The notes under the pieces were generated by a model, which saw only the letters and a program-made list of their open reading frames with translations, had not been told where the DNA came from and ran no database searches. The translations under genes and the position numbers were made by a program. DNA of 19,626 nt, from positions 1 to 19,626 of the forward strand of contig DHKA01000084.1 of the NCBI GenBank assembly GCA_002404605.1, written 5' to 3'. The stretch is from Clostridiales bacterium UBA4706 (lineage in GTDB: Bacteria > Bacillota > Clostridia > Oscillospirales > Oscillospiraceae). Shown here in pieces: positions 14,108 to 19,626 of this stretch. Positions within the stretch are counted from its first letter, which is position 1. Every line of letters begins with the position of its first letter.

Positions 14108-14572
14108 TTATTCCGAAAGAACTTTTTTCACCATAACGATCTCGTCCGTCCGGTAATCGACCGTAAAGCCGCAACGGAGAAATAGCCCGACCGATGGATT
14201 ATGCGTGGCAATGTCATCATACAAAACGGCGACGCCGTTTTTCCTTGCTGCATCGCACAGCAGCGTAAGCCCCGCCGCGCCGTATCCCCGGCGGCGGTAA
14301 GGAGCGTACACGATCACGTCGGCGAGATATTTTTCCCCGTCAAAGTGATACGCGATCTCCCCGACGAACTCGCCGGAAGCACTCTCGCGGAGATAGCGGT
14401 AATACCGTCCCTCCGGGTGCGCGACCCAGCGGCCGTACCAATCCGGCCAGCGTTCCTCCGGAAAATCGATCGTGCCGCCGTAAGCGCGGTTATAGGCCAT
14501 CGTTGCTTCGTCGGCAAGCATTTTCCACCGGAACCACAGCTCGTCGGGGCGGGGGAGACAGGCTTCGATCAT
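14108..14572 (-). CDS. GNAT family N-acetyltransferase
   Basis: The 154-residue protein has the GNAT core: a beta4 strand KYLADVIVYAP (81-91), the acetyl-CoA pyrophosphate loop RRRGYGAAG (93-101), and the late motif THNPSVGLFLRCGF (123-136) typical of the family. It transfers an acetyl group from acetyl-CoA to an unknown amine. Its ATG overlaps the stop of the aldo/keto reductase remnant (ATGA at 14569-14572) and the upstream ribosome site is weak (GAAAGA), so it was probably translated by coupling to that gene. With the upstream gene broken, its expression may be reduced. Confidence 0.85.
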   Translation of the reverse strand: MIEACLPRPDELWFRWKMLADEATMAYNRAYGGTIDFPEERWPDWYGRWVAHPEGRYYRYLRESASGEFVGEIAYHFDGEKYLADVIVYAPYRRRGYGAAGLTLLCDAARKNGVAVLYDDIATHNPSVGLFLRCGFTVDYRTDEIVMVKKVLSE

Positions 14573-15160
14573 TCTTTCGTTTCAAACTCCTTCGCCACAT
14601 CCTCGAGCAGCTTCCGGATGGGCAGATGCTGCGGGCAGATGTGCTCGCATTTGCCGCACTTGACGCAGTCGGACGCTTTGCGGCCGTCCGTGGTGTGGAT
14701 GTTATAATAGTAACCGGCGTTCCAGTCGTGGTAGAGCTGCCGGGTGTTCATCGTGGCGAACAGGTCGGGAATGGCGATGTGCTTCGGGCAGCCGTCCGTA
14801 CAGTAGCGGCAGGAGGTGCAGGGGATGAGATGCTTGCCGCGGAAAATGGCCTGCACGCGCGCGATCGCGGCGAGCTCGGTCTCACTGAGCGGCCGGAAGT
14901 CCGCCATGAACGAGAGATAGTCGCGCATCTGCCCATGCCGGAGAGCACCATCATCATGCCGGGGAACCCTGCGGCGAACCGGAGCGCGTAGCTGGCCGGG
15001 CTGCCGCCGTGCAGCGCATCGAGAACGGCCCTCGCCTCGTCGGGGAGGTTGACGAGATTGCCGCCCTTGACCGGCTCCATGACGATGACGGGTTTGCCGT
15101 GCTTCACGCAGACTTCGTAGCATTTGCGGCTCTGCACCGCGGGGTCGTCGTAGTCCATCC
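14569..15160 (-). pseudogene. Aldo/keto reductase with ferredoxin-like C-terminus, 5'-truncated and frameshifted
   Basis: From about 15160 one minus-strand frame reads MDYDDPAVQSRKCYEVCVKH then KPVIVMEPVKGGNLVNLP and YALRFAAGFPGMMMVLSGMG, the second half of the barrel. At about 14938 the homology moves to another frame, QMRDYLSFMADFRPLSETEL, and continues to the stop with two [4Fe-4S] motifs, CTSCRYCTDGCPKH and CVKCGKCEHICPQHLP. Intact relatives read smoothly through this point as GMSNMEQMRD, so a small deletion and frameshift occurred at GMG/QMRD. The first half of the gene, with the catalytic Tyr, is missing and replaced by unrelated sequence. Family members couple NAD(P)H-type aldo/keto reduction with Fe-S clusters. 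Confidence 0.8.
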
Positions 15161-15605
15161 CGATAGCCGGAAAGTTCCGAGAAGTCCTGCTCGGCAGAAG
15201 TGTTATTTCCATTTGACAGCTCTTGCAGGGCTGCATCATAGGCTGCTGCTCTCTGCTTGTTGCGGTTTGAGATGGAAATAGAAATCCACGAAATCGCAGC
15301 TACCACCAGAACCGCCGCGATAAGTTTCCTGAACGGGAACGGCTTCTTTGGCGGCACGGGGTTCTTTTCATCTTTTTCGAGCAGAACGGGGGCGGTTACT
15401 TTGGTGACTTGAGGTTCTGCTTTCGGCGCTTCCGGCTTCGTTTCTGGCGCAGAAATAACGGGGGCTTCTGCTTTTTCAGTCTCTTTCTTGGGCTGCTCTA
15501 CGCGCTTTGGGGGTTTCGGCGCAGCAACTTCAATGGTCGGCGTGACTGCCGGAGCATCTATCGTGCGGATAACGGTCTTTGTCTGCTCCGGAGGCCAAGG
15601 TGCGA
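15160..15605 (-). pseudogene. Internal fragment of a membrane protein (Pro/Lys/Glu linker plus one helix)
   Basis: The minus frame is open and reads a low-complexity Pro/Lys/Glu/Ala stretch (PPKRVEQPKKETEKAEAPVI and similar), then KPFPFRKLIAAVLVVAAISW as a membrane helix, then AAYDAALQELSNG and FSELSGYRD. This looks like the linker, helix and start of the extracytoplasmic TPR-like part of the zinc-ribbon membrane proteins common in Clostridia. Neither end is present: the N-terminal zinc ribbon is missing where the pilin fragment begins (about 15605), and the other end runs straight into the aldo/keto reductase remnant (about 15160). Base composition appears slightly less GC-rich than the flanks. 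The family call is tentative. Confidence 0.5.
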
Positions 15606-16615
15606 CCATCGAATTCTTCCGCAGCAGCTTTTGCACCGAGGACGACCGGATCACCGTCTGGAACGAGAGCGACGGCAAGTTCTCCGTATCCTACAATGAC
15701 GCGCCCGGTATGACCATCTCCATGACGGCTGCAGGGCTTGCAGAGATCAACGGCAGCTATGCCGTGTATACCAGGTCTGACATGATAAACTCCGGCTATT
15801 CCGACTGTACCGTGCGCGTCACCTATTCGGCGAAGCTCAATCCCGATAAAAGCCTTGTCTGCGGCGACGATGGGAACCGTAACGACGTTGTGCTGGTGTG
15901 GAAGCGCACCAACAGCAGCTATTACGATACGCTCGTGGACGACTGCCATGTATACAGCTTCGGCCTTGACCTTACCAAGGAATTCAGCGACGGGCAGGGT
16001 GACTTCTCCAAGGTGGAGTTTCTCCTTTATAACGACACCGACGGATACTTCGTCACCGCGGAGCTGAACGAGAGCGAAGGAATCTACTATGTGACCGGCC
16101 ATGTTTCCGGAATAGACGATGCCACACGCTTCGTCCCCACAGCAGACGGCTCCATCCTTGTAAAAGGGCTGGAGAATGACACATACATCGCCACCGAAGT
16201 CCAGACAGCCAACGGCTACACGCTGCTCCGCGATGATATCCAGATCATGATCGAGGCGGCGGAGAGCGACGTGCTCTGCGATATCTACGGCACCGATGTG
16301 CTGGGCGTTTTGCAAAATGACCCCAGATACGCCGACGTCCCGGAAGGGCTCTATAAGAACATGCCGCAGAAGCATCTGGAGCACTATCTGCTGACCGCTT
16401 CCGCCAAAGTAGACGACAATGATGTGACGATGGATGCCGACGGCGAATCGATGAACGCCATTGTGCCGCTGGCCGTTGTCAACACTCGCGGCTTCAACCT
16501 GCCCCAGACCGGCGGGCATGGTACCTGGATGTACGGCGCTGCCGGTACTGTGCTGATGGTCGCCGCTGTGATCATCCTGGTAGGCGCCCGCAGAAAGAAG
16601 AAGTTGGGGAAATGA
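15606..16615 (+). pseudogene. LPXTG-anchored pilin (isopeptide/Cna-B type), 5'-truncated
   Basis: About 336 residues of a sortase-processed pilin. DCTVRVTYSAKLN, NDVVLVWKR and YYDTLVDDCHVYSFGLDLTK resemble the isopeptide-forming backbone domain of Gram-positive fimbrial proteins. The next about 100 residues (DFSKVEFLLYND...GLENDTYIATEVQTANGYTL) are a Cna-B/SpaA-like domain with the expected Glu in ATEVQ. The end is a full sorting signal: LPQTGG, a hydrophobic segment and RRKKKLGK. The signal peptide and N-terminal domains are missing; upstream of about 15605 the frame has no pilin-like sequence, and no promoter or ribosome site is seen. The sortases just beyond the regulator are its natural partners. 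Confidence 0.75.
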
Positions 16616-16624
16616 CCCCGGCGC

Positions 16625-16660
16625 ATGGGAGAGACGGGAAAACAGGCAAGTCTCTCCCAT
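16625..16660 (+). terminator. Hairpin after the pilin gene
   Basis: ATGGGAGAGAC (16625-16635) pairs perfectly with GTCTCTCCCAT (16650-16660) around a 14-nt loop, 9 bp after the pilin stop. No T tract follows, so it may be an mRNA 3' stabiliser or partial terminator between pilin and sortases. Confidence 0.5.
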
Positions 16661-16667
16661 ACATACA

Positions 16668-16724
16668 AGTTATTCGTTTTAACAAAAAAGTTATTCGCTT
16701 TAAGGCGCCTTAAAGCGAATAACT
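16668..16724. promoter_or_regulatory. Operator array R: three 15-bp half-sites
   Basis: AGTTATTCGTTTTAA (16668-16682), spacer CAAAAA, AGTTATTCGCTTTAA (16689-16703), spacer GGCGCC, then the inverted half-site TTAAAGCGAATAACT (16710-16724). The pitch is exactly 21 bp, two helical turns. The last two half-sites form a perfect 36-bp palindrome. On the minus strand the palindrome is followed by TTTTTTG, so it could also terminate the regulator gene, which ends at 16758. Confidence 0.7.
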
Positions 16725-16757
16725 CATTACAGATAATATCCTCTATCGTATAGAAGC

Positions 16758-17789
16758 TCAGGCGCGGGAGGTCGTGTCCCCGGCGAGAACATGGCGGTAC
16801 ATTTTCTCCACCGGAGCGCTCATGTTGACCGGCAGCAGACGAATTTCGGGGTGCTCGCGCTGAAAGACAACAAAAAGCTGATGCGCAAAACCCTGTCCCA
16901 TCCACTCGAGACCGTCAAAATCCAGCGTGACCTCCTCAAAGCGATCCATACGGTTGCAGAGCCGCTTCGCCTGCGAGCGCGACACCGGCGAGCTGTCATA
17001 AATGTTTTTCAGCGGAATGCTTGTTTTCGTGAAGCCGCTGTCCGAATCGGCATACCGGTCAAATATCTCAGCGGTCTCCTTGTTGGAGGTGTTGGAAAGG
17101 CTCATATATACGCTCGTTCCGGGCACCGAGAATTCCTCCAGATCGGCAAGGACGCTTTCCTCATATTTGTCGATGCAGAACACCTTTCCGTCCGACAGGA
17201 TGATAAAGTCATCCATCATGCGGGAGGAGAAGAAAATTCCCTCGCCGGAATGGTTGGCGGAATCCGTCGTCAGCTTTCCCTTGAAAAGCTCGCATATGGC
17301 CTCCTCTGCCGTAGGGAAGCCGAAGTGCTCCTGCAGTTTATGGAAAATTCCCACGCCGTTGTCGGAGATGATGACCGAGGTGTTGACAGGATCGCGGTCG
17401 ATCCGGATATGCACTTCCGAAGCGAGCGAATGATCCATGACGTTGTTGATCATTTCCGAGAACGCATAGGCCCAGATACCCTGCACATTTTTCGGCTCAT
17501 CCTGAATGATCGGCGCGAGGTATTTCTGATAGGCGTACAGGTCGGAATCCAGATCGCCCTTGCTGCGCTCCAGACAGAATGTATATTGCTTGCGCACGAG
17601 CTCATACTGCCCGCGCTTTACGCGGCGGATAACGCCCTGGTCGATCAGTTCAGAGATGTAGCTGTGCACGGTGTTCTGGTTGATGTCCATCGTTTCGGAC
17701 GCGGTTTTCGTAACGCGGGGATCCTGCTGCGATATCTTTTCCAGAATGTAGCGCAGAACGGCCTGCTTTTTTTCCTCCGTAAACTTCAT
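16758..17789 (-). CDS. Winged HTH - GHKL ATPase - STAS-like (DUF4325) regulator
   Basis: The 343-residue protein combines an N-terminal winged helix (about 5-65; TKTASETMDINQNTVHSYIS is the recognition part), a GHKL-type ATP-binding domain (N box EMINNVMDHS at 112-121, G1 DNGVGI at 143-148, G2 GEGIFFSSR at 182-190), and a C-terminal STAS-like DUF4325 part (about 255-338; TLDFDGLEWMGQGFAHQLF). There is no phosphoacceptor His domain and no membrane segment, so it is not a classical sensor kinase. An anti-sigma/STAS switch folded into one DNA-binding protein is the plausible reading. ATG 17789 follows GAAAGGA. It has a perfect-consensus promoter and is flanked by matching operator arrays, which suggests autoregulation. 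It lies antisense between the pilin fragment and the sortases. Confidence 0.8.
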   Translation of the reverse strand: MKFTEEKKQAVLRYILEKISQQDPRVTKTASETMDINQNTVHSYISELIDQGVIRRVKRGQYELVRKQYTFCLERSKGDLDSDLYAYQKYLAPIIQDEPKNVQGIWAYAFSEMINNVMDHSLASEVHIRIDRDPVNTSVIISDNGVGIFHKLQEHFGFPTAEEAICELFKGKLTTDSANHSGEGIFFSSRMMDDFIILSDGKVFCIDKYEESVLADLEEFSVPGTSVYMSLSNTSNKETAEIFDRYADSDSGFTKTSIPLKNIYDSSPVSRSQAKRLCNRMDRFEEVTLDFDGLEWMGQGFAHQLFVVFQREHPEIRLLPVNMSAPVEKMYRHVLAGDTTSRA

Positions 17790-17812
17790 GCGATCGCATC
17801 CTTTCGCAGGAA

Positions 17813-17841
17813 ATTATAAAGAATTCTGCCCACTCTGTCAA
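17813..17841 (-). promoter_or_regulatory. Perfect sigma-A promoter of the regulator gene
   Basis: On the minus strand TTGACA (17836-17841), 17 bp, TATAAT (17813-17818): full consensus. The predicted start site leaves a leader of under 20 nt. Operator array L begins 1 bp upstream of the -35 box. Confidence 0.88.
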
Positions 17842-17842
17842 C

Positions 17843-17899
17843 AGCTATTCGCATTAAGAAAAAAGTTATTCGTTTTAACGCCGCTTAAAACGAATAACT
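17843..17899. promoter_or_regulatory. Operator array L: three 15-bp half-sites
   Basis: AGCTATTCGCATTAA (17843-17857), spacer GAAAAA, AGTTATTCGTTTTAA (17864-17878), spacer CGCCGC, inverted TTAAAACGAATAACT (17885-17899). Layout, orientation and 57-bp length match array R. The palindrome keeps symmetry through paired changes (C to T on one arm, G to A on the other). It abuts the regulator promoter and ends 9 bp before the sortase ORF, so it may control both. Confidence 0.75.
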
Positions 17900-17908
17900 C
17901 AGAACAAT

Positions 17909-18829
17909 ATGACCCCCAAATATGAAAAGGAGCATCTAATAAAAACCCAAAGGACGATTTATCTTATTTTTGGTGCAGCGTGTCTCTTCCTCGCTGCCGG
18001 ATTGATCTTATACCCGATTCCGGGAAATATGCTGGCGGAGAAGAACAAGAGTCTTGTAATGACCGAGTATTCCCGAGCCGTAGAAGAGATGACAGATACC
18101 CGTGTGGCGGAAATGCTCGCCGCAGCAGAGGCGTACAATGCCGCTTTATCCCCGATATCCGTATCGGCGGACGGAGCATATTCTCTGACCGGCCTGACCG
18201 CAGCGCAGGAGCAATACGATGAGATCCTCGCCGTCAACGAAAGCGGCATCATGGGACAGCTGGAGATCCCGGAACTGGACATCCGCCTGCCGATTTACCA
18301 CGGCACAGACGGCAGCACGCTGGAAAAGGGCGTGGGGCATCTGCTGGGTTCATCGTTTCCTGTGGGCGGGAACGGGACGCACGCCGTCCTGACCGGCCAC
18401 TCCGGTCTTTCCAGAGAAAAGATGCTGACGGATCTGGAAAAGATGAAAGTTGGAGACCGGTTCTTCCTGCATGTGCTGGGTCGGACGCTAGCGTATGAAG
18501 TGCAGGATATTTTTACTGTCCTCCCGGATGATACGTCGCATCTCAGCATCCAGCAGGACGAAGATATGTGTACGCTCATCACCTGTACGCCCTACGGCGT
18601 CAACACGCACCGCCTGCTGGTACAGGGGTATCGTGTTCCCTATGAGCCGGAAGCTGTTTCTGCCGCACCTGTGGAGGCAGCCGGAGATGGTGGCAGAGTT
18701 TCCAGCTGGCAGCAACAATATTTCGACGGCATATATTACGGCGTTATACTGGCGGACACCGTAGTCCTTGTATGGGGTGTTGTACGGGAGACGCGCCGGG
18801 ATCGCCGGAGAAAGGAGAGAACGAACTGA
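17909..18829 (+). CDS. Class C-like sortase (pilin polymerase)
   Basis: The 306-residue protein (from ATG 17909) has an N-terminal membrane helix (about 16-36), a sortase beta-barrel with IPELDIRLPIYHG (120-132), catalytic His164 in LTGHSG, Cys226 in TLITCTPYG and Arg235 in NTHRLLVQG, and a C-terminal helix with basic tail. Two helices and TCTPYGVNTHR are typical of class C sortases, which join pilin subunits at the LPXTG Thr. The Asp-Pro-aromatic lid motif usual in this class is not evident near residues 75-95. The start is doubtful: ATG 17909 has no ribosome site, while AAGGAG (17927-17932) is placed for codon 17939, which is ATA. The stop overlaps the next sortase start (ATGA). Confidence 0.88.
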   Translation: MTPKYEKEHLIKTQRTIYLIFGAACLFLAAGLILYPIPGNMLAEKNKSLVMTEYSRAVEEMTDTRVAEMLAAAEAYNAALSPISVSADGAYSLTGLTAAQEQYDEILAVNESGIMGQLEIPELDIRLPIYHGTDGSTLEKGVGHLLGSSFPVGGNGTHAVLTGHSGLSREKMLTDLEKMKVGDRFFLHVLGRTLAYEVQDIFTVLPDDTSHLSIQQDEDMCTLITCTPYGVNTHRLLVQGYRVPYEPEAVSAAPVEAAGDGGRVSSWQQQYFDGIYYGVILADTVVLVWGVVRETRRDRRRKERTN

Positions 18830-19576
18830 TGAAAGCAAAATCACTTGCCGCAGCGTTGATTCTTTTTCTCTTGGGACTTTTGATTGCCCTGATCCCTTCT
18901 TTCTCCGGGCACCGGCTGGAAGCGCAGGCGGAACAGACCGTAGAAAGGTTTAACGAAAGCATTCGCCAAAATGAGAACGAGGAATCCTCGTCTTTCACGG
19001 AATCGAAAGACGGGGATTTTCCATATCCGGAGCTTTTTCAGGCGGCGCAAGAATATAACGAGGAACTGTATCGTAACCGGCAGACGGGCTTTACCAGTAT
19101 TTCGGCGTATCAGGAGCCATCCTTATGCCTTTCGGATTATGGCATAGATGATGGCGTTTTCGGGACGGTATGCATCCCCAAGCTCGGCGTGACGCTGCCC
19201 ATTTATCTCGGCGCTTCGGAGGAGAATATGGCGAAGGGCGCGGCGCATCTTTCGCAGACGAGCCTGCCCATTGGCGGCGAAAATACGAACTGCGTTCTTG
19301 CCGGGCATTGCGGGTTTAACGGCGCGGATTACTTCCGATATCTGTTATCTGTCCACGCTGACCGAAGGCGATGAGGTGATCCTGACGATGCTCTGGGGTG
19401 AGAATTATTACCGCGTATCGGGCGTCGCCGTCATTGCGCCGGACGATATTGCCTCCGTCATGATACAGCCGGGAAGAGAATTGCTGACGCTTCTCACCTG
19501 TCACCCCTATGCGTCCGGGGGAAAGTACCGCTTTTTAGCGATCTGTGAAAAAGAGATTTCGGAGGTCGTTCCATGA
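18829..19576 (+). pseudogene. Second sortase, frameshifted by a 7-bp tandem duplication
   Basis: From ATG 18829 (ribosome site AAAGGAGAG upstream, ATGA overlap with the first sortase) the protein has one membrane helix (about 5-23), FGTVCIPKLGVTLPIYLG, MAKGAAHLSQTSLPIGGENT and catalytic His160 in LAGHCG. Reading then fails after FRYL at a TATCTGT-TATCTGT duplication and stops at 19372-19374. Removing one unit gives ADYFRYLSTLTEGDEVILTM and an uninterrupted sortase to 19576, with catalytic Cys in LLTCHPY and Arg in KYRFLAIC. As written, the protein lacks Cys and Arg and would be inactive. Similar class C/D-like sortases work on pilins or anchor them. Confidence 0.85.
19339..19352 (+). repeat. 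TATCTGT tandem duplication in the second sortase
   Basis: Two exact 7-bp units, 19339-19345 and 19346-19352. Loss of one unit restores the frame (CGA TAT CTG TCC ACG). It could be a slippage mutation, a reversible phase switch, or an assembly error. Confidence 0.9.
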
Positions 19577-19608
19577 AAAACAAAGGATTCCGCAGGGGTG
19601 ATGTGTGA
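19573..19608 (+). pseudogene. Aborted third gene of the sortase cluster
   Basis: ATG at 19573 overlaps the sortase stop (ATGA) and has GGAGG at 19561-19565, so initiation is plausible, but the frame MKNKGFRRGDV stops after 11 codons at 19608. The window ends 18 bp later. The basic start resembles the beginning of a secreted protein, so this is probably a broken or frameshifted gene; little more can be said. Confidence 0.35.
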
Positions 19609-19626
19609 ACCGCGCCCCGTCAAGAG

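Noticed and set aside
16689..16724. Array R palindrome as nothing more than a terminator
   Set aside because: A terminator role on the minus strand is possible, but it does not explain the third half-site or the 21-bp pitch shared with array L.
19601..19626. New gene starting at ATG 19601 (MCEPRPVK)
   Set aside because: No ribosome site, only eight codons before the window edge; cannot be supported.

Overview
This window looks like part of the chromosome of a moderately high-GC gut-type Clostridia, most like Oscillospiraceae. The reasons are the codon usage, the strong GGAGG ribosome sites, the LIV amino-acid transporter, the MazF toxin, the DUF4368-type serine recombinase tail and an LPxTG pilus locus. 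No rRNA or tRNA gene and no CRISPR array is visible.

Layout. (1) 1-700: the last 32 codons of a large serine recombinase, abutting the 3' part of an XRE-type regulator gene whose remaining protein ends in a repetitive Gly/Asp/Cys beta-helix-like domain. This looks like the end of an integrated element inside the regulator gene. (2) 700-4600: a solo MazF-type endoribonuclease, a protein of unknown function whose start codon sits at the end of the mazF terminator, a cytidylate-kinase-like protein, a GH13 glycosidase, and, on the minus strand, a DUF2461 protein whose last codons lie in a palindromic interspersed repeat. (3) 4600-5950: a class II fructose-bisphosphate aldolase on the minus strand, with a structured 234-bp repeat beyond its 3' end. 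(4) 6050-11330: a promoter, a small membrane protein and a terminator lead into a complete five-gene branched-chain amino-acid-type ABC importer (livJHMGF). (5) 11378-11681: a second copy of the structured repeat. (6) 11687-13840, minus strand: a translationally coupled aminotransferase and ornithine cyclodeaminase-family pair behind a consensus promoter and an attenuator-like leader. (7) 14108-16615: a GNAT acetyltransferase, then three fragments in a row (3' part of an aldo/keto reductase, middle of a membrane protein, 3' part of an LPQTGG pilin). (8) 16625-19626: an antisense regulator with winged HTH, GHKL ATPase and STAS-like (DUF4325) parts, bracketed by two matching operator arrays, then an intact class C-like sortase, a second sortase frameshifted by a 7-bp tandem duplication, and an aborted small ORF.

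Two signals stand out. First, both copies of the structured repeat are bracketed by perfect direct copies of a whole terminator hairpin. The hairpin differs in sequence and length at the two loci (24 and 30 bp). At least five base pairs inside the repeat differ between the copies in a compensatory way. This suggests a small structured mobile element that inserts at intrinsic terminators and duplicates them. Second, the regulator at 16758-17789 lies between two 57-bp arrays, each made of three 15-bp half-sites (forward, forward, inverted) on an exact 21-bp pitch. One array sits directly upstream of a perfect-consensus promoter for the regulator itself. This looks like an ATP-binding one-protein switch linked to a pilus/sortase locus that is partly decayed.
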